Source: Pseudomonas sp. MAG733B
Lineage (GTDB): Bacteria > Pseudomonadota > Gammaproteobacteria > Pseudomonadales > Pseudomonadaceae
NCBI RefSeq assembly: GCF_036884845.1
Contig: NZ_CP145732.1
Span: 930,001 to 994,000, forward strand
Length of the DNA: 64,000 nucleotides
Reading direction: 5' to 3'
Positions 10,507 through 23,294 of this stretch are shown in pieces. A program made the translations under genes and the position numbers. How positions within the stretch are numbered: the stretch's first letter is position 1; each line of letters starts with the position of its first letter. The notes under the pieces were generated by a model. The model saw nothing but the letters and a program-made list of their open reading frames with translations, made no database searches and had not been told where the DNA came from.

Positions 10507-11025
10507 GTGCGAAATTTGATTCTTGTAGGACCGATGGGCGCTGGAAAAAGCACCATCGGCCGGTTGCTGGCCAAAGAGCTGCGCTTGCCATTCAAAGATT
10601 CCGATAAGGAAATTGAATTACGCACGGGCGCCAATATCCCATGGATCTTCGACAAGGAAGGCGAACCGGGCTTTCGTGATCGCGAGCAGGCAATGATTGC
10701 CGAACTGTGCGATTACGACGGCGTGGTGCTGGCGACCGGCGGCGGCGCGGTCATGCGCGAAGCCAATCGTCGGGCGCTGCACGCCGGTGGGCGGGTGGTC
10801 TATCTGCATGCTTCTGTGGAGCAGCAGGTCGGTCGCACCTCCCGCGACCGCAATCGCCCCTTGTTGCGTACCGCTGATCCGGCCAAGACCCTTCGGGATC
10901 TGCTGGCGATCCGTGATCCGCTTTATCGGGAAATCGCCGATCTGGTGGTGGAAACCGATGAGCGGCCGCCGCGGATGGTCGTGCTTGATATCCTCGAACG
11001 CTTGCAGCAGCTGCCGCCGCGTTAA
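10507..11025 (+). CDS. aroK: Shikimate kinase
   Basis: 172 residues; phosphorylates shikimate at the 3-hydroxyl in aromatic amino acid synthesis. The Walker A loop GPMGAGKST is at residues 8-16, the shikimate-binding Asp is in FKDSDKEIE and the GGGA loop is in ATGGGAVM. The start is a GTG four bases after the pilQ stop, so it is cotranscribed with the pilus operon. This pilQ-aroK-aroB linkage is common in gamma-proteobacteria. Confidence 0.96.
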   Translation: MRNLILVGPMGAGKSTIGRLLAKELRLPFKDSDKEIELRTGANIPWIFDKEGEPGFRDREQAMIAELCDYDGVVLATGGGAVMREANRRALHAGGRVVYLHASVEQQVGRTSRDRNRPLLRTADPAKTLRDLLAIRDPLYREIADLVVETDERPPRMVVLDILERLQQLPPR

Positions 11026-11176
11026 AGCGCCGCACGAAATGCGCTATCCTCGGCGTCCTGCCACGACCGCTCAAGGTTGTGGCGAACGGCTACCGAGCGG
11101 CGTCACACCAGCAGACGCCGTGGACATTGGTTAATTCAAGGCACGATGCCTGATTCCATCTTCATTGTGGGGACAC

Positions 11177-12277
11177 ATGCAGACACTCAAGGTCGATCTA
11201 GGCGAGCGCAGCTACCCGATTCACATTGGCGAAGGTTTGTTGGATCAGCCTGAGCTGCTGGCCCCGCATATTCGCGGACGGCAAGTGGCGATCATCTCCA
11301 ACGAAACCGTTGCGCCGCTCTATCTCGAACGTCTGACCCGCAGCCTCGCGCAGTTCTCGGTGATTTCCGTGGTGCTGCCCGACGGCGAAGCCTTCAAGAC
11401 CTGGGAAACCCTGCAACTGATTTTCGATGGTCTGCTGACTGCACGGCATGACCGTCGCACGACAGTGATCGCCCTCGGTGGCGGCGTGATCGGTGACATG
11501 GCCGGTTTTGCGGCCGCCTGCTACCAGCGTGGCGTTGATTTCATTCAGGTCCCGACCACGTTGCTGTCGCAAGTCGACTCTTCGGTGGGCGGCAAGACCG
11601 GCATCAATCACCCGATGGGCAAGAACATGGTCGGCGCTTTCTATCAGCCGAACGTGGTGCTGATCGACACTGCTTCTCTCAACACTTTGCCGGCCCGCGA
11701 GCTGTCTGCCGGCCTGGCTGAAGTCATCAAATACGGTTTGATTTGCGATGAGCCGTTCCTGACCTGGCTCGAAGACAACGTCGACCGCCTGCGTAATCTG
11801 GACCAGCAAGCCCTGACCTACGCCATCGAGCGTTCCTGTGCGGCCAAGGCTGCGGTGGTCGGCGCCGACGAAAAAGAGACCGGTGTGCGTGCCACGCTCA
11901 ACCTGGGCCACACGTTTGGTCACGCCATCGAAACCCATATGGGCTACGGTGTATGGCTGCATGGCGAAGCGGTTGCTGCTGGCACCGTAATGGCTCTGGA
12001 AATGTCCGCGCGCCTGGGCTGGATCACCGAACAGGAACGCGATCGCGGCATTCGCCTGTTCCAGCGCGCAGGCCTGCCGGTCATCCCGCCGGAAGAGATG
12101 ACCGAAGCCGATTTCCTCGAACACATGGCAATTGATAAAAAAGTGATCGACGGTCGTTTGCGCCTGGTGCTGCTGCGCCACATGGGCGAAGCGGTGGTGA
12201 CCGACGATTATCCGAAAGAGGTTCTACAGGCCACGCTGGGAGCGGATTACCGCGCCCTGGCTCAGCTTAAAGGTTAA
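11177..12277 (+). CDS. aroB: 3-Dehydroquinate synthase
   Basis: 366 residues; converts DAHP to 3-dehydroquinate, the second shikimate step, using NAD and a divalent metal. The NAD-binding stretch [11 protein letters not shown] and [19 protein letters not shown] are intact, as are the metal ligands in [11 protein letters not shown]. The ATG at 11177 is chosen over an upstream in-frame TTG because GGGGA lies four bases before it. A CGGCGTC/GACGCCG dyad lies at 11098-11120 in the 151-base gap after aroK. Confidence 0.96.
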   Translation: MQTLKVDLGERSYPIHIGEGLLDQPELLAPHIRGRQVAIISNETVAPLYLERLTRSLAQFSVISVVLPDGEAFKTWETLQLIFDGLLTARHDRRTTVIALGGGVIGDMAGFAAACYQRGVDFIQVPTTLLSQVDSSVGGKTGINHPMGKNMVGAFYQPNVVLIDTASLNTLPARELSAGLAEVIKYGLICDEPFLTWLEDNVDRLRNLDQQALTYAIERSCAAKAAVVGADEKETGVRATLNLGHTFGHAIETHMGYGVWLHGEAVAAGTVMALEMSARLGWITEQERDRGIRLFQRAGLPVIPPEEMTEADFLEHMAIDKKVIDGRLRLVLLRHMGEAVVTDDYPKEVLQATLGADYRALAQLKG

Positions 12278-12287
12278 TAAGAACGCG

Positions 12288-13883
12288 ATGACTAGTTTGC
12301 ATGCCGACGAGGCTTTCCTCGGCCATTACCAGTTGAATCATGACCCTTTTGCTCCACGGGTTCCTGGCTTCAAGTTTTTCCCGGCCCAGCGCAAACCCGT
12401 GCTGGGGCAGCTGCACCATCTGGCGCGTTACAGCCAGTTGTTGCTGGTGGTTACTGGCCCGCATGGCAGTGGCAAGACCCTGCTGCGTCAGGCGCTGGTG
12501 GCCAGCACCAACAAGCAGTCGGTACAGAGCGTGGTGGTTTCCGCCCGTGGTGCCGGCGATGCGGCTGGTGTGCTGCGTCAGGTCGCCCAGGCGCTGGACG
12601 TTGCCCAGCCCGAGATCGACGCGATTCTGGCTCAGGTGGTGCAACTGGCGCTTACCGGTCAGGAAGTCTATTTGCTGGTGGATGATGCCGAGCAACTCGA
12701 CGAATCAGCGCTCGAAGCCCTGATGGCGCTGGGCGCCGGTGCCCCGGAAGGTCGTCCGCATGTGTTCCTGTTCGGTGAGTCGTCGCTGATCGCTCAGCTT
12801 GAGGCCTTGCAGCTTGAAGAAGAGCGCTTCCACGTCATCGAACTGCAGCCGTACACCGAAGAAGAGACCCGCGAATATCTGGACCAGCGTCTTGAAGGCG
12901 CAGGCCGGGGTATCGAACTTTTCACCGCGGATCAGATCTCTGATATTCACGAAAGCTCCGAGGGTTGGCCTGGCAATATCAACCAGGTTGCCCGCGATGC
13001 AATGATCGAAGCCATGATTGCCAGCCGCTCAGCGGTCAAGCGTCCAAGTATGGGGTTCAATATGCCGAAGAAACACGTATTGGCGATTTCCGCCGTCGTC
13101 GTGGTCGCGGTAGCCGCCGCCTGGTTAATGCCAGGTCGCAGCAAAGCGCCGACCACCGGTGCTCCGGCCAACGAACAGGCACAACTGCCGCTGGGCCAAG
13201 GGCAACCAACAGCCAATGGCGGTGCTCCAGCCGTCGAATTCGCCGGCAACACGCAGCCGATGCCATTGCCGTTGGTCGGTAATTCGCAGCCGGTGATGCG
13301 CGGTCCGCTGGCTGAAGCGGCCGGTGGCATTACCGAAGGTGACGATGGCGTGCCGCTGGAAGGTTCCAGTGAAACGCCGCCGACCGTTACCACCACCGCA
13401 CCGCCCGCAGGTGTCCCGGCTGGCCCTGCGCCAACGCCAGCGGCCAAACCGACGCCTGCGCCGACTCAGGTCGCCACCGCGAAGCCGGCACCGGTTCCGG
13501 CACCTGCCGCCAAGCCTGCTCCGGCGCCAGCCAAACCGGCCGTTGCCGCTGCTGCCAAGCCTGCCGAGAAACCGGCCACCACAGCCAAGGCTGCTGGCGG
13601 CACCTGGTACGCCGGTCAGGCTCCGGGTAACTACGTGGTGCAGATCCTCGGCACCAGCTCCGAAGCGACCGCGCAAAACTTCGTCAAGGAGCAGGGCGGC
13701 GAGTACCGTTACTTCAAGAAAGTGCTGAACGGTAAGCCGCTTTACGTCATCACCTACGGTAGTTTCACCAACCGTGATGCAGCTGTTTCCGCCATCAAGG
13801 CCTTGCCAGCGAAGGTTCAGGCTGGTAAACCTTGGCCACGCTCTGTCGCCAGTGTCCAACAGGAACTCGCCACAGCTCGCTGA
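12288..13883 (+). CDS. DamX-like ATPase with C-terminal SPOR domain
   Basis: 531 residues. The cytoplasmic N-terminal half is an ExeA/GspA-like AAA ATPase with Walker A GPHGSGKT near residue 57 and Walker B LLVDDAE near 132. A membrane segment (AISAVVVVAVAAAWLM) lies near 263-279. A long Ala/Pro/Lys-rich periplasmic linker (about 360-440) leads to a SPOR domain (NYVVQILGTSSEATA to the end) that should bind denuded glycan at the septum. It occupies the position of damX after aroB and is probably a division-linked envelope protein; the ATPase substrate is unknown. Confidence 0.88.
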   Translation: MTSLHADEAFLGHYQLNHDPFAPRVPGFKFFPAQRKPVLGQLHHLARYSQLLLVVTGPHGSGKTLLRQALVASTNKQSVQSVVVSARGAGDAAGVLRQVAQALDVAQPEIDAILAQVVQLALTGQEVYLLVDDAEQLDESALEALMALGAGAPEGRPHVFLFGESSLIAQLEALQLEEERFHVIELQPYTEEETREYLDQRLEGAGRGIELFTADQISDIHESSEGWPGNINQVARDAMIEAMIASRSAVKRPSMGFNMPKKHVLAISAVVVVAVAAAWLMPGRSKAPTTGAPANEQAQLPLGQGQPTANGGAPAVEFAGNTQPMPLPLVGNSQPVMRGPLAEAAGGITEGDDGVPLEGSSETPPTVTTTAPPAGVPAGPAPTPAAKPTPAPTQVATAKPAPVPAPAAKPAPAPAKPAVAAAAKPAEKPATTAKAAGGTWYAGQAPGNYVVQILGTSSEATAQNFVKEQGGEYRYFKKVLNGKPLYVITYGSFTNRDAAVSAIKALPAKVQAGKPWPRSVASVQQELATAR

Positions 13884-14233
13884 AGATTCGGCGGCCTTAC
13901 CCAGGCCGCCTCTCCCGGCACCTCAAAATTTCTACAAGCGCATGCCGCCTCTACAGGCCGCGTGCCTTGTGGTGTCTGCGTCACAGTAGTCTTTGAGTCG
14001 TTGCAGTCAGAATTAAAAAAGTTTTGACTAGCACAGCAGATCGCTTTAAACCTTTCACAAATGCGACATAGATTTGCGACATTTCGTCGTCAAATTTGTG
14101 AGGCCAAGTGTCGGTGTGTACAATGACCTCCCTTTTGCCCCCGCTAAGCCGGCGTACGTTCGGCGCGGAATGCAAGTGGTTGAATTGAAAAGAAATTTGC
14201 CTCGACAAGAGGCAGCCTGGTGAGAAAGTGTCT
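13884..14233 (+). promoter_or_regulatory. 350-base gap upstream of gltB with promoter
   Basis: GGCGGCCT at 13890-13897 pairs with AGGCCGCC at 13903-13910, a terminator-like hairpin for the preceding gene without a real T run. The middle is A/T-rich. TTGTGA at 14096-14101 and TACAAT at 14119-14124 are separated by 17 bases and make a good sigma-70 promoter about 110 bases before gltB. I see no gene in the gap. Confidence 0.55.
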
Positions 14234-17200
14234 ATGAAAGCAGGTCTGTACCAACCAGATGAATTCAAGGATAACTGCGGTTTCGGCCTGATAGCCCATA
14301 TGCAGGGCGAGCCCAGTCATACCCTTTTGCAAACGGCCATCGAGGCCCTGACCTGCATGACCCACCGCGGTGGGATTAATGCCGACGGCAAGACCGGTGA
14401 CGGTTGCGGTCTGCTGATTCAAAAGCCGGACGTGTTCCTGCGAGCCATCGCCCAGGAAACCTTCGGCGTTGCATTGCCCAAGCAATATGCCGTGGGCATG
14501 GTCTTCTTCAACCAGGACCCGGTCAAAGCCGAAGCCGCTCGCGAGAACATGAACCGCGAGATCCTGGCCGCCGGCCTGCAACTGGTCGGCTGGCGCAAAG
14601 TGCCGATCGACACCAGCGTCCTCGGCCGCCTGGCCCTTGAGCGTCTGCCGCAGATCGAACAAGTGTTCATCGGTGGTGAAGGCCTGAGCGATCAGGACAT
14701 GGCGATCAAGCTGTTCAGCTCCCGTCGTCGCTCGTCCGTGGCCAACGCCGCCGACGTCGATCACTACATCTGCAGCTTTTCCCACAAGACCATCATTTAT
14801 AAAGGCCTGATGATGCCGGCGGACTTGACCGCCTTCTATCCAGACCTGAGCGACGAGCGCCTGCAAACCGCGATCTGCGTGTTCCACCAGCGCTTCTCCA
14901 CCAACACCCTGCCGAAATGGCCGCTGGCTCAACCGTTCCGCTTCCTGGCGCACAACGGCGAGATCAACACCATCACCGGTAACCGCAACTGGGCCGTGGC
15001 CCGTCGTACCAAGTTCGCCAACGACCTGATGCCCGATCTCGAAGAGCTCGGCCCGCTGGTCAACCGCGTGGGTTCCGACTCCTCCAGCATGGACAACATG
15101 CTGGAGCTGATGGTCACCGGTGGTATCGACCTGTTCCGTGGCGTGCGGATGATCATTCCGCCAGCGTGGCAGAACGTCGAAACCATGGACCCGGATCTGC
15201 GTGCGTTCTACGAATACAACTCGATGCACATGGAGCCGTGGGACGGCCCGGCCGGCGTGGTAATGACCGACGGTCGCTACGCGGTGTGCCTGCTCGACCG
15301 TAACGGTCTGCGTCCGGCGCGTTGGGTGACCACCACCAACGGTTTCATCACCCTGGCTTCGGAAATCGGTGTCTGGAACTACCAGCCTGAAGACGTGATC
15401 GCCAAGGGCCGCGTTGGTCCGGGGCAGATCTTTGCCGTGGACACCGAAACCGGGCAGATCCTCGACACCGACGCCATCGACAACCGCCTGAAGTCGCGTC
15501 ATCCGTACAAGCAATGGCTGCGCAAGAATGCTTTGCGCATCCAGGCGACCATGGAAGACAACGACCACGGTTCGGCGTTCTACGACGTCGATCAGCTCAA
15601 GCAATACATGAAGATGTATCAGGTCACGTTCGAAGAGCGCGATCAGGTACTGCGTCCGCTCGGTGAGCAAGGCTACGAAGCCGTGGGCTCGATGGGCGAC
15701 GATACGCCGATGGCCGTGCTGTCCCAGCGCGTGCGTACGCCGTACGACTATTTCCGCCAGCAGTTCGCGCAGGTCACCAACCCGCCGATCGACCCGCTGC
15801 GTGAAGCCATCGTCATGTCGCTGGAAATCTGCCTCGGTGCCGAGCGCAACATCTTCCAGGAGTCGCCGGAACACGCTTCGCGCGTGATCCTCAGCTCGCC
15901 GGTCATTTCCCCGGCCAAGTGGCGTTCGCTGATGAACCTCGATCGTCCGGGCTTCGAACGCCAGATCATCGACCTCAACTACGACGAAAGCGTCGGCCTC
16001 GAAGCGGCGATCCGCAACGTTGCCGATCAGGCTGAAGAAGCCGTGCGCGCTGGTCGTACCCAGGTTGTGCTGAGTGACCGTCACATCGCTCCGGGCAAGT
16101 TGCCGATCCACGCGTCGCTGGCTACCGGTGCCGTGCACCACCGCCTGACCGAGAAAGGCCTGCGTTGCGATTCCAACATCCTGGTGGAAACCGCGACCGC
16201 TCGCGATCCGCATCACTTCGCGGTGTTGATCGGTTTCGGCGCCTCTGCCGTTTATCCGTTCCTGGCTTATGAAGTGCTGGGCGACCTGATCCGTACCGGT
16301 GAAGTGCTGGGCGACCTCTACGAGGTGTTCAAGAACTACCGTAAAGGCATCACCAAAGGCTTGCTCAAGATCCTGTCGAAGATGGGCATCTCGACCATCA
16401 CCTCCTATCGCGGAGCACAACTGTTCGAAGCGATCGGCCTGTCCGAGGAAGTCTGCAACCTGAGCTTCCGTGGCGTGCCAAGCCGCATCAAGGGTGCGCG
16501 TTTCGTCGATATCGAAGCCGAGCAGAAAGCCCTCGCTACCGAAGCCTGGAGCCCGCGCAAGCCGATCCAGCAAGGTGGTTTGCTGAAATTCGTTCACGGT
16601 GGCGAATATCACGCGTACAACCCGGACGTGGTCAACACCCTGCAAGCCGCTGTGCAGCAGGGCGACTACAGCAAGTTCAAGGAATACACGTCGCTGGTGG
16701 ATAACCGCCCGGTGTCGATGATCCGCGACCTGCTGAAAGTCAAAACCCTCGACACTCCATTGGACATCAGCGAGATCGAACCGCTGGAATCGGTGCTCAA
16801 GCGCTTCGACTCCGCCGGTATCTCCCTGGGCGCCCTGTCGCCGGAAGCTCACGAAGCCCTGGCCGAAGCCATGAACCGCCTCGGTGCGCGTTCCAACTCC
16901 GGCGAAGGTGGCGAAGACCCGGCGCGCTACGGCACCATCAAGAGCTCGAAAATCAAGCAGGTGGCGACTGGCCGTTTCGGTGTGACGCCGGAATACCTGG
17001 TCAACGCCGAAGTGCTGCAGATCAAGGTCGCTCAGGGCGCCAAGCCCGGCGAAGGTGGTCAACTGCCGGGCGGTAAAGTGAACGGTTTGATCGCCAAGCT
17101 GCGTTACGCAGTGCCGGGCGTGACCCTGATTTCGCCGCCGCCGCACCACGACATCTACTCGATCGAAGACTTGTCGCAGCTGATTTTCGACCTGAAACAA

Positions 17201-18682
17201 GTCAACCCGAAAGCACTGGTCTCTGTGAAGCTGGTAGCAGAAGCGGGCGTCGGCACCATCGCCGCCGGTGTGGCCAAGGCCTACGTGGACTTGATCACCA
17301 TTTCCGGCTACGACGGCGGCACCGGTGCATCGCCGCTGACCTCGATCAAATACGCGGGCGCTCCGTGGGAACTCGGCCTGGCCGAAACTCACCAGACCCT
17401 GCGTGGCAACGACTTGCGCGGAAAAGTCCGGGTACAAACCGACGGCGGCCTGAAAACCGGCCTCGACGTGATCAAGGCTGCGATCCTCGGCGCTGAAAGC
17501 TTCGGCTTCGGCACCGCGCCAATGATCGCCCTGGGCTGCAAATACCTGCGCATCTGCCACCTGAACAACTGCGCCACCGGCGTTGCGACTCAGAACGAGA
17601 AGCTGCGCAAGGATCACTACATCGGCACCGTCGACATGGTGGTGAACTTCTTCACCTACGTCGCCGAAGAAACCCGTGAGTGGCTGGCCAAGCTGGGCGT
17701 GCGCTCCCTCGAAGAGCTGATCGGCCGCACCGATCTGCTGGAAATCCTCGAAGGGCAGACCGCCAAGCAGCATCACCTGGACCTGACTCCATTGCTGGGC
17801 AGCGACCACGTGCCGGCGGACAAGCCGCAGTTCTGCGGCGTGGAACGCAACCCGCCGTTCGACAAAGGCCTGCTGGCCGAGAAAATGGTCGACATGGCCA
17901 CCTCGGCAATCAATGACCTGAGCGGCGCCGATTTCGCCCTGGACATCTGCAACTGCGACCGTTCGATCGGTGCGCGGATCTCCGGTGAAATCGCCCGTAA
18001 GCACGGCAACCAAGGCATGGCGAATGCGCCGGTCACCTTCCGCTTCAAGGGCACTGCCGGGCAGAGCTTCGGCGTGTGGAACGCCGGCGGCCTGAACATG
18101 TATCTGGAAGGCGATGCCAACGACTACGTCGGCAAGGGCATGACCGGCGGCAAGCTGGTCATCGTTCCGCCGAAGGGCAGCGTCTACAAGACTCAGGACA
18201 GTGCCATCATCGGCAACACCTGCCTGTACGGCGCTACCGGTGGCAAGCTGTTCGCCGCCGGCACCGCGGGCGAGCGTTTCGCCGTGCGTAACTCCGGTGC
18301 CCACACCGTGGTGGAAGGCACTGGCGATCACTGCTGCGAGTACATGACCGGTGGTTTCGTCTGCGTCCTGGGCAAGACCGGTTACAACTTCGGCTCAGGC
18401 ATGACCGGCGGTTTCGCCTACGTGCTCGACCAGGACAACACTTTCGTTGACCGGGTCAACCACGAACTGGTGGAAATCCAGCGGATCAGCGGCGAGGCGA
18501 TGGAAGCCTACCGTAGCCATTTGCAACGCGTGCTGAACGAGTACGTCGAGGAAACCGACAGCGAGTGGGGTCGTAACCTCGCCGAAAACCTCGATGATTA
18601 CCTGCGCCGTTTCTGGTTGGTCAAGCCCAAGGCTGCCACCCTGAAATCGTTGCTTTCCAGCACCCGTGCCAACCCGCAGTGA
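14234..18682 (+). CDS. gltB: Glutamate synthase (NADPH) large subunit
   Basis: 1482 residues, full length. It transfers the amide nitrogen of glutamine to 2-oxoglutarate. A 14-residue propeptide precedes the catalytic Cys15 (NCGFG) of the class II glutaminase domain. The central and FMN synthase domains follow ([12 protein letters not shown] near 895, GGTGASPL near 1031). The 3Fe-4S cysteines are in [12 protein letters not shown] near residue 1101, and a GXGXG structural domain closes the protein. The ATG at 14234 is used; a GTG two codons upstream would add only two residues. gltD follows 32 bases later. Confidence 0.98.
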   Translation: MKAGLYQPDEFKDNCGFGLIAHMQGEPSHTLLQTAIEALTCMTHRGGINADGKTGDGCGLLIQKPDVFLRAIAQETFGVALPKQYAVGMVFFNQDPVKAEAARENMNREILAAGLQLVGWRKVPIDTSVLGRLALERLPQIEQVFIGGEGLSDQDMAIKLFSSRRRSSVANAADVDHYICSFSHKTIIYKGLMMPADLTAFYPDLSDERLQTAICVFHQRFSTNTLPKWPLAQPFRFLAHNGEINTITGNRNWAVARRTKFANDLMPDLEELGPLVNRVGSDSSSMDNMLELMVTGGIDLFRGVRMIIPPAWQNVETMDPDLRAFYEYNSMHMEPWDGPAGVVMTDGRYAVCLLDRNGLRPARWVTTTNGFITLASEIGVWNYQPEDVIAKGRVGPGQIFAVDTETGQILDTDAIDNRLKSRHPYKQWLRKNALRIQATMEDNDHGSAFYDVDQLKQYMKMYQVTFEERDQVLRPLGEQGYEAVGSMGDDTPMAVLSQRVRTPYDYFRQQFAQVTNPPIDPLREAIVMSLEICLGAERNIFQESPEHASRVILSSPVISPAKWRSLMNLDRPGFERQIIDLNYDESVGLEAAIRNVADQAEEAVRAGRTQVVLSDRHIAPGKLPIHASLATGAVHHRLTEKGLRCDSNILVETATARDPHHFAVLIGFGASAVYPFLAYEVLGDLIRTGEVLGDLYEVFKNYRKGITKGLLKILSKMGISTITSYRGAQLFEAIGLSEEVCNLSFRGVPSRIKGARFVDIEAEQKALATEAWSPRKPIQQGGLLKFVHGGEYHAYNPDVVNTLQAAVQQGDYSKFKEYTSLVDNRPVSMIRDLLKVKTLDTPLDISEIEPLESVLKRFDSAGISLGALSPEAHEALAEAMNRLGARSNSGEGGEDPARYGTIKSSKIKQVATGRFGVTPEYLVNAEVLQIKVAQGAKPGEGGQLPGGKVNGLIAKLRYAVPGVTLISPPPHHDIYSIEDLSQLIFDLKQVNPKALVSVKLVAEAGVGTIAAGVAKAYVDLITISGYDGGTGASPLTSIKYAGAPWELGLAETHQTLRGNDLRGKVRVQTDGGLKTGLDVIKAAILGAESFGFGTAPMIALGCKYLRICHLNNCATGVATQNEKLRKDHYIGTVDMVVNFFTYVAEETREWLAKLGVRSLEELIGRTDLLEILEGQTAKQHHLDLTPLLGSDHVPADKPQFCGVERNPPFDKGLLAEKMVDMATSAINDLSGADFALDICNCDRSIGARISGEIARKHGNQGMANAPVTFRFKGTAGQSFGVWNAGGLNMYLEGDANDYVGKGMTGGKLVIVPPKGSVYKTQDSAIIGNTCLYGATGGKLFAAGTAGERFAVRNSGAHTVVEGTGDHCCEYMTGGFVCVLGKTGYNFGSGMTGGFAYVLDQDNTFVDRVNHELVEIQRISGEAMEAYRSHLQRVLNEYVEETDSEWGRNLAENLDDYLRRFWLVKPKAATLKSLLSSTRANPQ

Positions 18683-18705
18683 TATGCGCCTGAAGAGTTT
18701 GATGA

Positions 18706-20133
<1,428 letters not shown>

Positions 20134-20163
20134 CCACTTTCCAGAAATGGAATGCGGTCCAAA

Positions 20164-20253
20164 TGTGGGAGCGGGCTTGCTCGCGAAGAGGGAGTGTCAG
20201 TCGACAGTTTTGTTGCCTGACACACCGCATTCGCGAGCAAGCCCGCTCCCACA
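20164..20253. repeat. REP pair (inverted), family 1
   Basis: Arms at about 20164-20190 and 20229-20253 carry GTGGGAGCGGGCTTGCTCGCGAA and its reverse complement. The spacer contains a second dyad (GTGTCAG.../...CTGACAC). It lies between gltD and the hemE promoter. Confidence 0.9.
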
Positions 20254-20281
20254 GTTGTTTCGTGGTGTTACGAATACTGTG

Positions 20282-20310
20282 TTTACATTGCGACAAATTG
20301 ACCCGATAGA
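20282..20310 (+). promoter_or_regulatory. Possible hemE promoter
   Basis: TTTACA at 20282-20287 and GATAGA at 20305-20310 have a 17-base spacer and lie about 77 bases before the hemE start. This is a weak motif match. Confidence 0.35.
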
Positions 20311-20386
20311 CAAAAGGCTGGCCTGCAACCGTGCCTTTTGCGTCCGGCTCTGAGAAAATGCCCGCACTTTTTTTCCGGATGCCGAC

Positions 20387-21454
20387 ATGACTGCCCTGAA
20401 GAACGACCGTTTCCTGCGCGCCCTGCTCAAGCAACCCGTAGACGTCACCCCCGTGTGGATGATGCGTCAGGCCGGTCGCTACCTGCCGGAATACCGCGCC
20501 AGCCGCGCCAAGGCCGGCGACTTCATGAGCCTGTGCATGAATCCGGAGTTCGCCTGCGAAGTCACGATGCAACCGCTCGACCGCTATCCACAGCTGGACG
20601 CGGCGATCCTCTTCTCCGACATCCTGACCATCCCCGACGCCATGGGCCAGGGACTGTACTTCGAAACCGGCGAAGGTCCGCGCTTCAAGAAAGTCGTCAG
20701 CACCCTGGCCGACATCGAAGCCCTGCCGATCCCTGATCCACACAAAGACCTCGGCTACGTGATGGACGCGGTCAGCACCATTCGCCGTGAACTGAACGGT
20801 CGTGTTCCGCTGATCGGCTTTGCCGGCAGCCCATGGACCCTGGCCACCTACATGGTCGAAGGCGGCTCGTCGAAGGACTACCGCAAGACCAAGACCATGC
20901 TCTACGACAACCCGCAAGCCTTGCATCTGCTGCTGGACAAGCTCGCGCAGACGGTCACCAGCTACCTCAACGGCCAGATCATGGCCGGCGCGCAAGCGGT
21001 GCAGATCTTCGACAGCTGGGGCGGCAGCCTCTCGGCGGCGGCGTACCAGGAATTCTCCCTGGCCTACATGAAGAAAATCGTCAGCGGCCTGATCCGCGAG
21101 CACGAAGGCCGAAAGGTTCCGGTGATCCTGTTCACCAAGAACGGCGGTCTGTGGCTGGAAAGCATCGCCGACGCTGGCGCGGACGCTCTGGGCCTGGACT
21201 GGACCTGCGACATCGGCAGCGCCCGCACCCGTGTCGGCGACAAAGTCGCGCTGCAAGGCAACATGGACCCGACTGTGCTCTACGCGAAACCGGAAGCGAT
21301 TCGCACCGAGGTCGGCCGCATCCTCGCCAGCTATGGCAAAGGCAGCGGCCATGTGTTCAACCTGGGTCACGGCATCACACCGGAAGTCGATCCGGAACAT
21401 GCGGGTGCGTTCTTGCGCGCCGTGCATGAGTTGTCGGCGCAATATCACGAGTAA
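20387..21454 (+). CDS. hemE: Uroporphyrinogen III decarboxylase
   Basis: 355 residues; decarboxylates the four acetate side chains of uroporphyrinogen III to give coproporphyrinogen III in heme synthesis. The N-terminal signature [16 protein letters not shown] is intact, as are [17 protein letters not shown] and the C-terminal [15 protein letters not shown]. No cofactor site is expected. It is a single-gene unit bounded by a REP pair upstream and a strong terminator downstream. Confidence 0.97.
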   Translation: MTALKNDRFLRALLKQPVDVTPVWMMRQAGRYLPEYRASRAKAGDFMSLCMNPEFACEVTMQPLDRYPQLDAAILFSDILTIPDAMGQGLYFETGEGPRFKKVVSTLADIEALPIPDPHKDLGYVMDAVSTIRRELNGRVPLIGFAGSPWTLATYMVEGGSSKDYRKTKTMLYDNPQALHLLLDKLAQTVTSYLNGQIMAGAQAVQIFDSWGGSLSAAAYQEFSLAYMKKIVSGLIREHEGRKVPVILFTKNGGLWLESIADAGADALGLDWTCDIGSARTRVGDKVALQGNMDPTVLYAKPEAIRTEVGRILASYGKGSGHVFNLGHGITPEVDPEHAGAFLRAVHELSAQYHE

Positions 21455-21472
21455 CAGATTTCTGATGTTGCC

Positions 21473-21509
21473 AAAGCCTGTCCGGCATGGCGCCGGACAG
21501 GCTTTTTTT
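21473..21509 (+). terminator. Rho-independent terminator of hemE
   Basis: A perfect 14-base-pair stem, AAAGCCTGTCCGGC at 21473-21486 with its complement at 21492-21505, followed by T residues. It starts 19 bases after the hemE stop. Confidence 0.95.
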
Positions 21510-21658
21510 ATGCTCTTTTTTTCTTGTTTAGGGTGGCGCCACAGCTTGTAAGAATTCTCTCATCCATTGTCGGAGAAAGAGCTGTAGAGACCGTTCCTGC
21601 GCTCAGCAGAGATTTGCCCTACATAGAAAATTCATTCCTCCACGTAAGGTTCGGACCC

Positions 21659-21681
21659 TTGCTCAGCCAGTCGCTGAGCAA
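21659..21681 (+). promoter_or_regulatory. Nine-base perfect palindrome upstream of the LPMO gene
   Basis: TTGCTCAGC at 21659-21667 and GCTGAGCAA at 21673-21681 flank a five-base centre, 65 bases before the LPMO start. There is no T run, so an operator or an RNA stem in the leader is more likely than a terminator. Function is inferred from position only. Confidence 0.4.
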
Positions 21682-21746
21682 TATCGCAACCATCGGCGTC
21701 AGCAATGTGCGCCCTAAATTTCGATAAGAAGTCTGGAACTCATTTG

Positions 21747-23213
21747 ATGAAAAATACTTCGTACAAGGGAAGTGCGTTTGCTGCGTGCACTTCTTCAATG
21801 ATCCTGTTATCGGCAATGTTGGCGTCCCAAAGTGCTTCCGCTCATGGCTTCCTGGAAGTGCCACCGTCGCGCGCACTGCTCTGTCAGAAAGGCTTGAACA
21901 CTAACTGTGGCGGCGCGCAATACGAGCCACAAAGTGTTGGCGAAACCTTCAAGGGCTTTCCCGCCGGTGTCGGTGGTGCTCCATTGCAGGGGCCGGTCGA
22001 TGGCAAGATTCCAAGCGGCGGTCACTCGCTGTTTTCGGCACTGGACGCTCAGTCCGCCACTCGCTGGCACCTGACGGAAATCCACAATCGCACTCTGGAT
22101 TTCCAATGGCACTACACGGCCGTTCATCCAGCCACCAAACATGAATACTTCATCACCCGCAACGGCTGGAACCCGAACGAAGCGCTCAAGCGCGCTACAT
22201 TCGAGAGCACACCGTTCTGCACCATCAACGGTGGCAATCAGAAGCCATCCAACAGCGACAAGCACAACTGCACCATTCCCGCCGACAAATCCGGGCATCA
22301 CGTCATCCTGGGGATCTGGACGGTTGGTGACACCGACGCCGCGTTCTACAACCCGGCGGACGTGAACATCCTCGCGGAGCCGGAGCTGCCGGGTGGCTGG
22401 TCCTCCGTCGGCAGCATTGCACCTTCGACCACCTTGCTGGTTGGTGACAAGGTCAAGGCTCGCGCGTTCTCCGCCAACGGCGAGAGCCCGGATTACAGTG
22501 TCGAGATTTCCATCAATACGGCCGAGGAAGGTGCACCCAACAACTGGTCGTTCAAGTTGGCAGAAGCGATCAACAAGGCCCATACACTCATCCGCGCGGG
22601 CGTTCGTGACGAAGACGGTACGGTCGAGCCGGTCAAAGGCAATAACCGTCTGTTCGCGCAAAAAGCGAGCGGTGTAACGCGCTACGAAGTGCAATTGAAC
22701 ATGCAGGAAGATGCCGCGGCTCGCCTGTCGGTGGCGTCCCAGCAAGCTGAATATGTGCTGGAAAAAGGCTTGGCCAAGGTTGATTTCGGCATTTTGTCCA
22801 ACCGCAAAATGAACGTCGAAGCGACCCTGTTCAACGAGAGCAACAAGCCAGTCGGCTCCACCTCTGCACAAGTGGACAGCGGCTCGAATTGGCTGGCGAT
22901 CGATGTGCGCGGCAATCCTGGTGCACATACGCTGACCCTGGTCGGCACCACACTCGATGGCCGCACTACTCGCCAGGATACCCAGACCACGCAACTGACG
23001 GGTGAAGGCGCTGGCGCTGACTACGAGTTTGTGTTCCCGGAAGGCATCAGCGGCTACATCGCTGGTACCAGAGTGTTGCAACCGAAGATCAACAAGGTCT
23101 TCGAGTGCAAGCCATTCCCGGAGTCGGGCTACTGCAAGCAATACAGCCCGACTGCCAACGGATTCGAACCTGGCGTGGGTGCGCATTCGCACATGGCGTG
23201 GAACGAACTCTAA
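21747..23213 (+). CDS. GbpA-like lytic polysaccharide monooxygenase (AA10), secreted
   Basis: 488 residues. The signal peptide ends at SASA, residue 32, leaving His33 as the mature N-terminus, as required for the copper histidine brace. The second brace histidine is His127 in TAVHPATKHEYFIT. The AA10 domain (about 33-205) is followed by GbpA-type modules and a C-terminal CBM73-like chitin-binding domain (about 450-488, GYCKQYSPTANGFEPG). Proteins of this architecture oxidatively cleave chitin and help bacteria attach to it. An in-frame ATG at 21705 would spoil the signal peptide. The T2SS operon starts 81 bases downstream, so this is its likely substrate. Confidence 0.92.
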   Translation: MKNTSYKGSAFAACTSSMILLSAMLASQSASAHGFLEVPPSRALLCQKGLNTNCGGAQYEPQSVGETFKGFPAGVGGAPLQGPVDGKIPSGGHSLFSALDAQSATRWHLTEIHNRTLDFQWHYTAVHPATKHEYFITRNGWNPNEALKRATFESTPFCTINGGNQKPSNSDKHNCTIPADKSGHHVILGIWTVGDTDAAFYNPADVNILAEPELPGGWSSVGSIAPSTTLLVGDKVKARAFSANGESPDYSVEISINTAEEGAPNNWSFKLAEAINKAHTLIRAGVRDEDGTVEPVKGNNRLFAQKASGVTRYEVQLNMQEDAAARLSVASQQAEYVLEKGLAKVDFGILSNRKMNVEATLFNESNKPVGSTSAQVDSGSNWLAIDVRGNPGAHTLTLVGTTLDGRTTRQDTQTTQLTGEGAGADYEFVFPEGISGYIAGTRVLQPKINKVFECKPFPESGYCKQYSPTANGFEPGVGAHSHMAWNEL

Positions 23214-23294
23214 GTCCTCCCGCAGCACTTCAGGCGACCTGAGAAGGGTCGTCTGAAGACGGGGCCTTTCCGTTGAGAATCGAGTGAACCCATC

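Noticed and set aside
13380..13590. Repetitive Pro/Ala/Lys codons, considered as a tandem repeat or CRISPR-like array
   Set aside because: It is the disordered linker of the SPOR protein; there are no regular repeat-spacer units.
14144..18331. Very long open frame (about 1395 codons) antisense to gltB
   Set aside because: It lies entirely opposite a full-length, highly conserved gene, and has low-complexity His/Arg/Val-rich composition expected from the complement of high G+C codons.
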